A stretch of DNA of 64,000 nt. Source: Alentia gelatinosa (taxonomy: Eukaryota > Annelida > Polychaeta > Phyllodocida > Polynoidae). The notes under the pieces were generated by a model. That model made no database searches and was not told the origin of the DNA. It saw only the letters and a program-made list of their open reading frames with translations. A program made the translations under genes and the position numbers. Below, piece by piece: positions 11,457 through 24,683 of the stretch; position 1 is the first letter of the stretch, and the number at the start of each line of letters is the position of its first letter. The DNA is taken from the NCBI GenBank assembly GCA_950022655.1, contig OX465581.1:108917125-108981124 (forward strand), read 5' to 3'.

Positions 11457-11819
11457 TTATCCATCGTATACAAAGACCCAGTTAAAGTGTATGGGGACTC
11501 AGTAAACCACTACCCATTGTATAAAACCTGTCAGATATCATAACTGTCGTATACGGATTCAAATCTGTGGTATACAGCCTTGGCATACGGGAAGAATAGT
11601 CCCTTTGTGCTAGAGAGCAAAGAAATAGACCCTATTGTTTTACCCATTAATATGGCAATTACTGGGTTTAATTCATTCGAAAAGATGGATAATAAATGCA
11701 ACAAAAGATTGTTTTGTGGACAGAACGCTCTGTGAACTACTCGAGGTTGACGTTGTATTATACGAGCTAGCGCTCGTGTATTACTACGCGTCAACCTCTC
11801 GTAGTTTACACCTGTGTCA
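11457..11819 (-). mobile_element. Nested-hairpin element B1
   Basis: The module at 11457-11692 is bounded by TTATCCATC and GATGGATAA. A hairpin follows at 11732-11819, in which CTACTCGAGGTTGACG pairs with CGTCAACCTCTCGTAG and TATACGAG with CTCGTGTA around GAGCTAGCGCTC. The order shows minus orientation relative to A1-A3. GTATAC is repeated through the module (about 11469, 11548, 11570). It is about three-quarters identical by eye to B2 (21357-21659) in inverse orientation. Confidence 0.65.
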
Positions 11820-12403
11820 CCCACCACTACCACCTCAAGCCATACTCTGAACTTATCAGACCATAGATCCATCTACCCCATTCGACTGATATAATGGCTG
11901 ATGAAAGATGTTTGAATAATATACCGATAAAAAAACCTTAATGAAAGTCCATGTGGAATCTTTTGAAAGAAACGGACTGCAGTTACCTCAGGTCGAATAG
12001 CACGGGCGGCCAAGTAGCTCATATCTGCTCTGACCCACAAAGAAGACACGGGGAGCTACTCGCATGCACGTCTTTAGAGCAGATTACCGGTCACAGTACG
12101 GAGTGTGGGGGTGTGGCAGGGGGTGACACCTGACATATTAGTCTCCAGGGGCGGCTAGACAACGGGCTGATACACTGCCAGCATGGGCCGGCTCAGACAG
12201 GCGGGCGGTAATCAAGATGGGATACCTGGGACAAGGGAGTAGGCCAGGTAAGGGCTATAGATCAGTTCTGTCGGCGAAACCGTGCAAGACCTGCGCTAAT
12301 ACACAAAACAGAGCCTAGAGGCGGTCAGATCGCTGCGTAATTGTTGTATAAGTATATAAACTTATGGCTAGAAACTCCTTGCTTATCTATCATTGAACTA
12401 CTC

Positions 12404-12427
12404 TGCACCGCTAATATTAGCGGTGCA
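12404..12427. repeat. Perfect 24-bp palindrome
   Basis: TGCACCGCTAATATTAGCGG continues to TGCA and reads the same on both strands, with no spacer. The centre is TAATATTA. Nothing around it looks like an origin or a gene. Confidence 0.85.
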
Positions 12428-12819
12428 TAGTACCACCATGGAGTTGTCCCATTACAATAAGTCCATATAAGGAATAGAGTAGACCCAGTAGCCAATGACT
12501 GCATTCGCAGCAAACCCCGACCTTCACCCTGACCTCCTTACATGATATTTTCTAGCGCCTTGGGACGTAGACATCAGTCGAGAGTTGACCTACAATCTAA
12601 TGGGCCACAACCACCCTCGTAACCTCAACATGTAAGTAAAGATACAATTTTAGAATATTTAAATACTTTAAATAATAACTGATAAATAAGTAATTGGTAT
12701 TGTTTATCAAAATTGATATTAGATAAAGTGGTTGTGCTTCATGGAGACGAAATTTCAAGGCGAGTCGTGTATTTGGAGCGAGGTCCACAACACTAAGCTC
12801 AATTCCCCACCAAGATTAA

Positions 12820-13233
12820 GAGGGGGCGTCCACCAACCACAACAAGGCTGCGACACGCGCCAACAAGAAAGTTCCTATCGGCTCCTTGTCGCAGCCTTGT
12901 CGTGAGGAGGGGAGCTGTCGTGAGCCCTTGTCGCAGCCTGTCGGGAAGTGCACACTCCACCTAAATATTCTATCGTAGACCTCTGCGACACGCCATGACA
13001 CGGCTCTAAAATCGAACATGTTCGATTTTGTCGTAACCTTGTCGGAAGGCCTCCGACATGCCCCCAACAAGCTTCATGTCGCAGCCTGTCGTGGCCTTGT
13101 CGTAGCCTCTTGTCGGGAACTGTGGTCCACCAACCACGACAAGGCTACGACAAGGCTTCCAATCGTAGAGCTGTCGTGGACCTTGTCGGAAAGCCGTTGT
13201 CGCAGCCTTGTCGTGGTTGGTGGACGCACCCCC
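12820..13233. mobile_element. PIF/Harbinger-like foldback MITE H1
   Basis: TAA at 12817-12819 and 13234-13236 flanks ends GAGGGGGCGTCCACCAACC and GGTTGGTGGACGCACCCCC, which are near-perfect inverted copies. A TWA duplication with GC-rich ends fits PIF/Harbinger MITEs. The interior is made of repeated CGACAAGG and its complement CCTTGTCG, plus a palindrome AAAATCGAACATGTTCGATTTT at 13008. The right quarter (about 13120-13220) is itself a hairpin whose ends CCACCAACCACGACAAGG copy the element ends. No ORF. Confidence 0.7.
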
Positions 13234-13236
13234 TAA

Positions 13237-16200
13237 AGAAATAACGAAACGTAATGAAAGCGATAGTCAACACAGGCGATTCTGAAGAAAAGTACAGATG
13301 CATTGTTAGGCTATCTGAGAGTACACCCAGGAGTTCTACCTCAATTCCCTTTTCTTTGTTTTACATTATTATCACCAAATAACACAAAGGTGAAGAAGGA
13401 CATGTCAAAGGGAAATAACACAGGTCAGTATATTCTGATCTCTCAAACCGTTCCGCGCGCTATGTCACGTCATAAATCACAATACCCTAAATGTTACCAT
13501 CAACACCTGAACCTGAGTCCATCCTTTCATGGTAACAGACCTCAAGTCAACACAGGAGGAGTGACCCGGCTCCACACGCTTCTGAGCAGGTCCCTGGAGA
13601 TGAGGGCCACACAGGAGGTCCCCTCATGCACCTCTATGTCCGTCCTTCCACCCGTCAGAACCGCCCTGCCATTCCACCCCATTAACAAAGTCAGAGGTCA
13701 AGGTGGCGTGTGAAAGGGGTCAGGGTAGCACAACAGTGCCTGTCAGAAACCAGTTAGGCCGTGGTGAATAGTGTTTGGACAATGCCCGCTGGAGGTAGCA
13801 TGTAGTGGACAAGGCATGGAGAAGTTGTGTAATTGACAAGGATTCTGGGGTTAGCCTGCTATAGAGAATGTGTGGGTCACCGATGGCCCCATCTTCACAA
13901 ATAGAGGTCAGCTGGTGCCTCCGCCCATTTCATGCTACGTCGGCAACGCTATAAACACCAGGAACCATAATGGCAGAGAGGACACCTTTTCTTGGTGGCG
14001 TCCGTCGCATGGTTTGCCTCTTTCCAGTGTTCTTGTATTCTTTTTAGACTCCTTACAAGAAATAATGGGTTTTAACAGCATGTTTGGGATGAGCCATATG
14101 ATAAAAGCTTGATAAAAGATATCGTGTAATTATATGTCATTTTGAATCAAGTTCTTATTCATGATTCATGGCAGCTATATTATTACCTACACAGTGGTTC
14201 CCTTTACGTATTGCCTATTTTTTTTATTGATTTTATCATAAAAGATGGGCATTATCTATATCCAGTGCCTATCTAAAGGTATTTAAATGTGTCAGTGGAG
14301 GGTAGTAGAACGTTATATGCATGCCAGAACCAATTGGACAATAGCTCTTGTAGGTGGTTCATATTTAAGACATTATTGCCTGACCAAGGATCAGCCAGTC
14401 TAGTCTTGTAAGGAGTCCTGCAGGCGTGTCACAGACTATGCTCAACTTCTGGGCCCAGACGGGAACTCAATCAACTCGCCCTAGACCGAGTTGTCCACGG
14501 AATATGCATCTATCATGAGGCCCCATACAACAGCACAGCGTGGCTGCGTTGTCGGACATTTGCTGGGAAAATCCAATCTCTTGGGTTCATAGAAATCTAC
14601 CGTGTTGAGCTTGTAAAACTTTCCACAATGGCACATTGGTAAATGATCAGCTATTGTACCACAATGAGTCCTACTACGACCGTCAAGGCCCTGAATTACT
14701 TTTACTTGACAATTCTCATCATCAACGCCCACCATACACCATGTATATGTAATTGTGAAACTAGGCGCCCCTGTTTTGACACATCATTTCTGACCTGACA
14801 TAAAGTTATACCGATTCATAAATAATGCAATGACCTTAGATTTGGTGAATATTTGAAGTTATGCTACAAATTGTACACCGGGACTGGTAAATTATAGCAC
14901 AGTATAATTTATCCCCATTGCGAGAGTAGATTGACATCTAGCGATAATGGGGCTTGTACACGAAGACCCTTTTCTGTACCTCATACAAGGTTTATCGATT
15001 AATAATTTTTAAGTCTATCCGCTAAGACAGTATTAGCCATCCATAAGGTCGTACATAAGTGTTGAATAAAGTTGACCAACATCATCCCTGGGTCTCTATA
15101 GCATAAAGAAAAGGGCCTTCATGTACGATCCTAGATAATTAAGCGGGCCACCGTTTTCATTTGTTCTCAGTGTGGATTTAAGACCTTTTATCCAGGTATC
15201 TACCTCACCCCATCCTAGATCTATGTTCTCCCATCTCCCCGTCTCTCTGCCTTGCCCTGCTAAACCGCGCACCCTATCTCCACCCTCTCTAAATCAGGCA
15301 ATCTCACTAAAACTACGTCAACACCCCCACGGCCCCTTTTACCTGGAGAGGTGCATTGCGGCACAGAGCCCAGCGTCTTTGATCTTGCTGGCCTGAACCC
15401 AGCCATCAAGCAGCAGCCATTTGGGCCTTTCTCCTCCAGGGCCTAACACAAGGGCCCGAGGCCAGCCAGGTGGCTCTCCAGGGCTGCGTGCTGACTTGGC
15501 ATTTTGTTAAGGAAGCGTGAACTGCAGATTTGAACCTAACTCTATCGATTCATCGAAATATATATATAAATTTGACATGATTCTAGTAGAATTAGTGCTA
15601 GTTAATATGAAAATAATATTAGTGAAATTACGGACGGGATGTGAAACCGCAACAAAAATAGATAACATAAATCACTTATCAGAGTTCTTAAAGCTTTCCT
15701 AAGAGCATTTCTAGTGGGGAGCCTTTGATCATGCGTAGCTGTATCAAACACATACCAAACGAATATACCTGTCTTTCCAGGCGAGAGTGTATGACAGTCT
15801 ATTTAAGTTTGTACTCGATGAACTTGCGCTTGCCATGAACTCTTATTCCGTATTCTCAGCATCTGTCGGGTGCACATCCACCACCACCACACCCATCACA
15901 CTTTATCTCACTTCTCCTCACATGTCGCACTATAATCACATCCCATGCATGTTACTTACATAATATTTGTTCTTTATATAAAGTCTATATACGAAGCAAC
16001 CTTGTTTAGTTGCCATTCCTTCTGTTACTGTTAAAGGGGTGAAAAGGAATTGAGAGTAATATGGCCTGGCAATTGCTAGAGTATTCATCCTCATTAAAAT
16101 ATAACCATTTAAATGCTTCACATGGTGAATGAAAGTGAATAATAAAACAATCTTAAATCTTCATGGTCCTGCACTGTATGTACAAAAAAACAATAATCAA

Positions 16201-18481
16201 ACGAATTTCCTAAGGAAGTATATGGATGTGCCTCTTTACCCTGGACGCATTCACCAGAGGGAAAATGATAGACCGAAGATTGCTGCTGTGTAGGTGTAAT
16301 AAAAGTACTATACTGACGAGAGGGAGCAGCTCAGCAATAACTGAAGGAGGAGCAACTGATTGGTCGCCTGAGGACTCCTCTCAGCCTAATAGAGTTTGAT
16401 TGTCGATATACGTAACTCCCAGCGAAGTAATCACGAAACGGTAATTAGCCCCAAGCCACACCGATGATTGACTCACAGGTATTTCTCCGAGTCCATAGAG
16501 TATCCCTCGGGGACCGTCTTAAGGCCAGCAGACATCGACCGCTAGTCTCTGATTCATACTATCCCGATAATCTGAATGGGTCTGCTACATATTTATCACT
16601 GCTCAATACTCTTCTTCAGTGGACCAACTGGAACTGCCCCCCCCCCCCCTGGTGGTTTCCCCTTTTATCTGGCCAGTTCGCCGTCTTGTCAGGAAAACAA
16701 GCAGACAGAGGAGACTATAATATTGTTCAACGACAAGAATGGATCGTGTATATTAGACATAGCCAATCATTGTCAGCAGTCTTCCAAATCTGGTCGGTGG
16801 AGTACATCCAGTTGACTGGTGGTCAAATAGCTTTTATCAATGCTCGTGTTATCCACTATAAACGGTCCTGTTAAGTGTCATCACATAAAATCTAATTTTT
16901 GATAATACTTGTTCTGAAAGGGTCAAAGTTTATCAATGTATTAATTGTTGTTATAGGCCATGGTATGGTGGTGATATTAGCTAGGTATAGCGGCTATTTA
17001 TCTAAACATTTTTCTTTTTACAAAATGGTCTAATTCCACGCTTGTGGCTTCGGTAAGCAGCTCCTTGTAACGAAACTTTTCACAATTTATAGCTATGGTG
17101 AGAGCAGTTAATTGGTGCATTATAGAGAAAAGCAATATCGTTATCTACATCTCTACCCACATGATCAAGATGACAGTTTGACTTTTGTAGACGGCATGCT
17201 ATGAGGTACGTCTTCAGTCCTGCTGAGGAAATCAATGGAGAATACAAAAGGAAACAAAAAATAAAACGACCAAAGAATACAGAGCGCTGTTGGCTGCCGC
17301 AGAGGAAATAAAGGCACCATTGACACAATTAAAGGTTTCGGAAATCATAGAGTGTAGTGATATAAACCTCCCATTGAGCTCAATCACTGTGCACACACGT
17401 CCTTGTTCAGGAGAAATCATTGAGCTGTAGTTACCTATTACCTGATGTCCACCCCATTCATTACTCCTCAGTAGTAGGCTATTGCAGGATTAGGTCATGT
17501 CCATCGCCAGCCCAAACATTTTCCTCTGCCTTCATGAACTCACACTGGACAACTACTCTTCCGAAACCCTAGCTTCCCCAACCAACTGAAGTCGACGTTC
17601 CAGAGAGCAGTGATGCAAACTGTAATTGGGGAATGTCTCAATTTTAGATCTATAATTTCTGGTCGCCCTCCTTAGCCTTAGGATCCCATTTATACTAGAT
17701 TTTGAGTACCATGTCATCCATATTCACCAGAATGATAAACAAATTGAATTGAATAACAAAATTCAACAACTTAACCATTTTGATGTTCAGGCTAACTGGC
17801 TTAAAGGTCAGAGGAAGGTGATTGGATACCTTGATCCATTATTGAGTCACGATGGCCGGCAATAGGAAACAAATAACCTTCTTTAAATATACGACATCGT
17901 CTGAATTGTTAGTCAATAGAAATGCCAGGAAAGTCGGAAGCTAGAGAAATTCATTAATGCAGCATAGTCGGGCCCCTGATGTTTATGTCTAAAGCACATC
18001 AAGCCGAGTTTGTCTTAAACAACAAGCAATCACAGGTATTGTCATATAAAGACATCAAATTACAAAGAGGAGATTTAGTAGATAGTATACAGATGTGTGC
18101 TTATAGTAATGACCTATAGAAGCAACGGTATATACGTATTTCCTGTTTTATTACCCGCGTCCTTTCTGGGAAACTACTGCCATTTCCGCCATCATAGAAA
18201 TATGTCATGACTTTCTTCATTCAGAAACAAGTGTGCTTATTTCAAACCTAATTGTATTTTGGAGAAGAATGGAGGAGACCCGCTCCATTCTAGTTAAAAT
18301 GATCTACTCTACAGCACAACAACATAAGTCTAATCCAAAAAGGACTTTAGCAGACCAGCTGCTCCCACTCCGCTTTCCGGTTAGTTAAATGACCGATTCT
18401 GTGTTGTGCTACCTCAGACCTAGCCGTCTGAGAAGTCATTCGGAGATATCAGTCACATGTTGAAGCCCTTCTACAAATATT
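13237..18481. other. No gene recognised (giant intron)
   Basis: Short open frames only (up to 136 codons at 13303-13713 and 16464-16874), without recognisable domains. A poly-C run is at about 16629. Nothing else supported. Confidence 0.4.
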
Positions 18482-18556
18482 ATTACATACCTATGGCCGA
18501 AAGTCTATGAAATACCACCAGCTGTGCAGTATTAATTACGTTCGACTCACTGTGAC
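18482..18556 (+). repeat. Dispersed repeat C, copy 1
   Basis: The stretch starting CATACCTATGGCCGAAAGTC matches 24354-24436 (ATACCTATGTCCGAATGTC) over about 75-80 bp in the same orientation. The family is not identified. Confidence 0.5.
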
Positions 18557-19466
18557 GTAGGGAATGAGCTATGAATCGATGAATTAGTAAGTGAAGAAAA
18601 TAACTTTTTCTTCGTGTGTTTTATGTATATGATAATGGTAAAACGTAGTGAGTGAACCCGTAGCGATTCCATTTTCTGTCTTTTGTACATTAACTATGGC
18701 TCTCCATCTCTGGCGTCGTGCAGTAGTTATAGAACAAAGGACCTCGAACGGCAATTGCTATGAGCCCACTATCTACATTTTCTCTTCATCATTTTGTGAG
18801 GAATAGTATGGATACTCATGATTGACTACATGCTATTTTCTAATTCGTAGAAACGCATGTCCCTCTCATTATTATAATAACATTCTTAAACCAACCATCC
18901 TTGCACAATCCTGAAACACAAGATATGGTTAGAATGCATGCATAGAGAAATTCACCACAATAGTTAAGGTAAGAGTTATGTAAGAAGATATTGCAGAATG
19001 AATTCTTGAAGTCAATTTTATTGATCCGAGTATTGATGAGTACGTGGTACATTGAAAGTAAGGAGTTTGCTGACAGAAATCCAAACTTAGGATTGTAAAA
19101 AGAAAGGCCTTTAATACGAAGAAGTAATGTGTGTATGTCCATGTTAAATGATATATCTTAATTTGCGACTGGTTTTCCCCAAACAAATCAATTTTGGACC
19201 AGCTTCCCCCTCTAGACTGGCCACTAGAGCTACAATAAGTTGGGTTAAAATCCAAACCACCTTGACACACAAGCTGTAAGTGTCCGTACCTGTCCCTGCA
19301 GAATTTATTTGTGACCGAGACCTTTGTTTGGGGAGTGAGCTATTTCCCACTCTTGCAGCCATTTTCACATATTCATATTTCCTCTTGAGTGTATTTAGAA
19401 TAAGATAACCATAAAGGTAGAATTTAGTAAGCTATAAATATTTGTTGATAAGTATTTCTGCTCCCA

Positions 19467-19682
19467 GAAACCACCTATATAAAGAATTCTTGATCTGGGA
19501 GTGACAATTCCTGGACACAACTTGAATGGGTTTCTGAATTTATCTCGCCCTTCACATCGACTAACGGGCTAACATTTGTGATATAATCCCCCATTGAATA
19601 TTTTTCCTAAATATCTCACGGGCGTTGGATTCGAGTTCCCAATGTTAAGTCTATTGAGAAAAAATACCAGGGTTGAGATAAA
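19467..19682 (+). mobile_element. Nested-hairpin element A4 (short hairpin)
   Basis: A reduced hairpin (CAGAAACCACCTATATAAAG with CTTGAATGGGTTTCTG) leads to a module bounded by TTATCTCGCCC (19540) and GGGTTGAGATAA (to 19681), with AATGTTAAGTCTATTGAG. ACGGGC is repeated within the module. It seems a truncated member of the A family. Confidence 0.6.
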
Positions 19683-19689
19683 ACCATAC

Positions 19690-20010
19690 CAACCTCTAAG
19701 TTGGAACAGAGTGGAGACAGAGGTGGCGGCCAATCTACCTCCTCCTCTTTCAACACGGCAGCCAGTGGCGCCATCTGTCACGGGTGGCTGAGCGGTGCGA
19801 CCGTTCCTCCGTCTCGCCCTGAAGACGACCCTGCGCCCCCGGTCCCCTGTAACCCCGCGACGGCAGCGCCTCTGGTGGTGGCCAGATAGCTGGCCCCGTA
19901 TATATATAAGGGGTAACGTCATTTCCCCAGGGCTGGGGCGCGTGCACAAGACACGTCTCGGGAGGGGAGGGGACTGGTGAAGGGGGACGGGTGGATCGGG
20001 CGTAGATGGT
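19690..20010. promoter_or_regulatory. CpG-rich island with TATA and CRE-like motifs
   Basis: A strongly GC/CpG-rich block in AT-rich intron. It contains TATATATAAGGGG (about 19899) followed by TAACGTCA and a GC box-like GGCTGGGGCGCG. There are overlapping open frames on both strands (up to 126 codons, minus 19949-19569), but none is recognisable. It could be an internal promoter, an enhancer or an unrecognised first exon. Confidence 0.3.
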
Positions 20011-21016
20011 CGGACACGCAGTTAGGACGAATGGACTGGTTAAATGATGGTAGCTCGGTGAATGGAAGTTATGATCGCATGGGAATGTCGTCATTCATAA
20101 TTACTGATTGATAAACTTCTTTTGTGTCAAGAATATTATTTGAAAATTATTATACGTAAGTAATTGGTTGTAGGGAACATTCACCCATACCTTTACATTT
20201 ACATGTATGTATGGTGCCAGGTAGTTATAAGAAATGCAAATGGTGGCGATCTTCAATATTTTCCTGTTATTATTCTAAGTGGTAGTTTACCAATTATAGA
20301 TATATATCACTGGGAGCGCAGTGGAGGAGAGGGAATTGTACAGATTTGAATTGATGATCTGAACGTCGCAAGCTAACAACTGGGGGGACTCTTGTAGAGA
20401 CACAAAAGGGACGGGGGTTTTAGAGCGGGACTACCTTGATACGTTAACAGCAGGGGTGAAAATAATGCATGCTGTGAGGGAAAATCGCTCGGATGGTGTG
20501 TCAGTAACTCAAGATTAAAGATGATTCATTTATCAGTTTCTGATATGGAGGTCGCTGGTGGACCCTTTCCATGTGAGAATACATCTAGGCATTATTTACC
20601 GAAAGGACGAGAAAGCTAAGACATTATGTACGTTAAGGGTGAGAGTACCTTAAGGCATTCATGACAGATTCGGCAATCTCGCCCGCTCAGGCATGCTACC
20701 TATAGATCATCCGTGGCCCTGTAGACACTGCTACCCATCGACATGCTCGCTAGTACAGGAATAAACGTATTATCCAACCAGTTATATATGATATAGATTT
20801 AGTATCGTATCAGATGCTCATATTCATACACTATACAGCGATGGTTTTGAAATTGAGGAGCGCTAGGCACAAGTGTAGAGTTTACTGTTCTTCATTGCTT
20901 TTTACACCCTCCCTCAGTGCTGCTCCTTGACCAGTAGGGGTGGGGTACTTAATGATAATGTCAGCAGCAGACTGCTATTGTATGGGTATGGGATTTTGTG
21001 GCCACATACTATTGTA
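20011..21016. other. No gene recognised
   Basis: Intron sequence without supported features. Confidence 0.4.
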
Positions 21017-21313
21017 AAACTGGATGAGTTTTAATCTTGGCCACTATATGCCATGACTGGAGTTTGGCATAGTGACTTCATGAGGCGAAGCCGAGTGAAG
21101 TCCGGAGACAAAGCTCCAGGAGTGGCATGTGGTGGCCAAGATTAGAACGAATCAAGTTTTGATATTATCCTACCCTGTCTCCTCGTTTTTTCAATATTAC
21201 GTGATAACAATTCTGTAAAGCACTAGTGGCATATAAAACTCAGTATGAGAGTCAGCATGGCATATGGAAACTTAATATTAAGCCAATGGGATTTTATATT
21301 AGTGGTAGGATAA
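21017..21313 (+). mobile_element. Nested-hairpin element A5
   Basis: Hairpin 21017-21164: AATCTTGGCCAC pairs with GTGGCCAAGATT, CTGGAGTTTG with CAAAGCTCCAG and GACTTCA with TGAAGTC. The apex is CATGAGGCGAAGCCGAGTGA. The module runs 21165-21313, from TTATCCTACCCTG to GGTAGGATAA, with ATATTAAGCCAATGGG. The 8-mer TGGCATAT is at 21227 and 21258 in the module; its exact complement ATATGCCA is at 21046 in the hairpin. The module closely matches A8. Confidence 0.75.
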
Positions 21314-21356
21314 TGATTCATACGTATACCCCAGCGTATCAATAGACAATAAACGA

Positions 21357-21659
21357 TGGTTTTGTGGACAGGCGGCCGTTAACCACGAGAGGTCGACGCA
21401 TAGTAATGCTCGAACGCCATCTTTTCAGATAAATCAAACCCAGTAATTGCCATATTAAAGGGTATAACAATGGGGACCTTTTCTCTGCTCTATAGTTCAA
21501 AGGAACTATTTTTCTGTATGCCTTGACTTTGAGGCCGTATACCGTAAGATGTGAATGCGTATACCAGTTATGGTATCTGAGAGGTTTTATATAATGGGTC
21601 GTAGTTTACCGAGTCCCAATACATTTTCAATGGGGTCTTTGATTACGTACGATGGATAA
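21357..21659 (+). mobile_element. Nested-hairpin element B2
   Basis: Homologous to B1 in inverse orientation. A half hairpin (AACCACGAGAGGTCGACGCA, 21380 on) is followed by a degraded CCATCTTTTCAGATAA boundary and a module ending GATGGATAA (21651-21659). It shares with B1 the stretch around TATGGCAATTACTGGGTTTA, read here on the minus strand. It lies 43 bp after A5. Confidence 0.6.
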
Positions 21660-24353
21660 TGATATCAAAGTCTACCTCTACCGTCCTAGAATATTACACA
21701 TACCTCATTCCTAGATAGCTGTACCAGACTTAAAAGCAATAATTGATTAATCAATATGTAATTCCTATCTGGGCCTATTCAGTATGTCATTTTATAAACA
21801 CATTCCTGTGAGAAATAACTGTTATATATTCATCAGAAAGGAAATCATAAGAGTTTCTTAAAACATCTGCCACCGTAACATTACCCTGCTTCCTCATGAT
21901 ACTAGTGAGGAAGTAGTGCTTGGGGCGCATTGTTTCTACCCTCACCACCGTTACACCGGAAGTTAGACATATACAACCTTACGACAGGGCAATAGGGTAG
22001 GCCCCTGGTGTCTACTGGCCGAATCCTCTCCGGAGGATAAGTCTATAGCTGAAGAAGGTGGCCGGAGGGTCTGTGGTTGACCGTGCCAGAAGTAACCGTG
22101 ACTCGGGAAAGTAATCTGGACAAGGTGAAGGTGGCAGATGTGATCAATAGCATACCCAGAATAGATGCGCTACCCTCGGGCACCACCCCTCGTGTCCCTT
22201 TAGGTGATTCGGACGTTCTGCTCCGGGGAGAGACGAATCTCTACAGACAGCGGACATCCGCCAGGCCTAGAAGTGAGAGAACGGAAGTGCAGTGCCGCAT
22301 CGATCTGTTCTCTAAAGAACTTTGGTCTCAAGGTGGGTGGAACTTGGGTACGGGTGCTGTTAAAGATGGTGGTAGGGTGCTTTGCGGCTGGGGCTAACCT
22401 TAAAGTGTGGCAGTACGGAGGGTTGACATTTGCCTCGAAGGTAACGGTTTTAAAGCGGCCACCTACCTACCAAGAGGCGCTCCCTGCTTAAAATAGAACA
22501 AACTCTTATAGTTTATGCACAATCAATACAGGTTAGAGCCGCTCGTAATGGACCGTGGGCTAATATCCTTGCTGTTTACTATCTGTGGGAGCCATTCCAT
22601 ATATTGACCCAAATAATGCATGCTGGCTTACGGTTTTTGCAGGTCTCCCTATATTGTAATATCGATATATACATCTCATGCTGCTCTGCAAATACAATAC
22701 TGTCATTTATTTCTACAGGCTGAGACATACTAACAAAGTCCAGACCCCCTCCAGTTTAGTAAACAGAGGCGATATTGCTGTCCAGTATGTGGTATCTCTG
22801 CTGTTTCTTCTAAATCACCCCTGGTTTACATAGCAATGTCACATAGCAACATAAGCAGGACAGCCAAACACAAGTAACCCTTTTAAATCTATTTCTATAA
22901 CCAAGTTAAAGAGTAGTTCCGAGTAGTATATGGAGCACCAGGATTATATACTTGTACATGTTGGGCTGTATTGCGGATAGGTTTCGATAGACCTCAGATC
23001 AAACCTTGTAGTAAAGTATGTTTTGGCTTTGGTATCAGGTCTGCCTTGCTTACTCTGCTGTCCAAGGTTGTAGGAGGGTACCGGGTAAAAGCGATGGTCT
23101 GTGCACTTCTCACTACAGTTCAAAAAGAAACATATATTTCTTTTATCAATTTCATTGATCAAAAGATTACAAATTTCCCTATGTTGTCGGGTAGGCATTT
23201 TTGTACATAATACTCTCTGTAGATTGACAATTTTTCCTCTTGTGTTTGCAGCAGTGAGGGACATTCCAGATACGGCACATCTAAAATAGTTCATGCAACC
23301 ACTTTGAATAATCGGAGACCTCGAAAAGACAGATTTCACGATGTAATCATATTACGCCTCACTGTTATGCCTTCATAAGATTGATGAGCGAGAAATACGA
23401 GAACGCTGACAAGATTCAGCCCATTATACCTAGTCCTACGTTGTTAGGAAACCGCTGAAAAAGGAGCACTATGCGAGTTTGCAATATAGGTGGCGTGCGG
23501 CATACAGTCAGCTCTAGGTAGATCAATAGTAAGACGCCATCTTCGGTCAATTCCCGGGCTGAATAGTGGCGGGTATGTGGCCACCGCGATCCATCAACTA
23601 CCACCAGGAAGCAAAGCGAACGCCACGTACCCAACGCCGAGAAATATCGTCTGTCATTTGTCACCGAGACTTCGCGGCGTTATGTTTCCCGCGCAAAACA
23701 AGCAGACGACATTTTAAGCGGCGTCCACATGTCGGAGCTCAAGGAAGATTTGTAGGTTCGATCCGGCGTTAATTGCCTGGCCACTGTTCTGTGTGGTTCT
23801 ATGCCAACTCGTTATACCCACCCCCAGTACTAAAACCCTTAAAGCATTGTACTACTAGACCTTCCCTATAAAAATACAGTTCACCACATCACTATCATTA
23901 ACAGATCTAACCTACTTCATTTACACCTTCAACGCACTGGAGTTCTCTTATATCATTTAAAAAATTCTCTCAATCATCAGTTCTGATTCACCATAATATC
24001 TATTTTGAGAACCAGTAATTATTATTTCACATCTAAGTTCAACAAAGTTCAGATCAATAGTCATCTGAATTGCTCACATTAAATAGTACTAAACTGTATG
24101 CTATACCCTGAACCGGTTGAACTAATCAGATGAAAAATGTCATGGAAATAAATGCTTCCAATGTACTAAATAAGAAATTGCTAGATTGAAATAAAGATGA
24201 CGAAATCTAATGAATTTGTCGTTAGGCACGAAAAAAAATAGGTGTGTTTCCGGCTACCCCCTTCCTAGGAAAACCTCACTCTACCTAAAATTTCTCTTGC
24301 CTCAACAGTGTGTGCGACCCGTAATTTACAAGATCTTATAGATAAATGATATT
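21660..24353. other. No gene recognised
   Basis: Two moderately GC-rich patches (about 22030-22480 and 23470-23770) have open frames of up to 106 codons (plus 22077-22397). No domain, splice context or repeat that I recognise. Confidence 0.35.
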
Positions 24354-24436
24354 ATCATATACCTATGTCCGAATGTCTATTAAATACTGCCCGCTGCTAG
24401 GGGTGCAGTAATAATAATGTTCGTGCCCGCTGTGAC
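24354..24436 (+). repeat. Dispersed repeat C, copy 2
   Basis: Homologous to 18482-18556; see that entry. It lies 70 bp left of a large hairpin (24507-24623), which suggests the repeat and the hairpin may belong to one element. Confidence 0.45.
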
Positions 24437-24506
24437 TGCGACTTTGTATGTCATTAAAATGTCGTTTTTTTCACCAATTAAAGGTGTATGATATTAAGCA
24501 AACGTG

Positions 24507-24623
24507 TGTAGACGAAATGGTTCTCGTTCTCGGTCAGTCTTCGTTTTCATACTGCCTTCCGCCTATGGCGCCAGGCAGTATGAAATCGACGACTTACCTC
24601 GAACAGGAACCGTTTCGTCCACA
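24507..24623. repeat. 117-bp nested imperfect palindrome
   Basis: GACGAAATGGTTCTCGTTC (left) pairs with GAACAGGAACCGTTTCGTC (right). Further in, TTTCATACTGCCT pairs with AGGCAGTATGAAA around a GCC/GGC apex. The architecture recalls the A-family hairpins, but no A-type module follows. Confidence 0.7.
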
Positions 24624-24683
24624 GTAAGGAAGTTTCCTAATATTAATTTTTCAAAAAGAAAAAGCTAATTTGTTCAATCCTTT

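Noticed and set aside
12404..12427. CRESS-virus-type replication origin (TAATATTA)
   Set aside because: There is no loop, no iterons and no Rep-like ORF nearby; the nonanucleotide differs at its last base.
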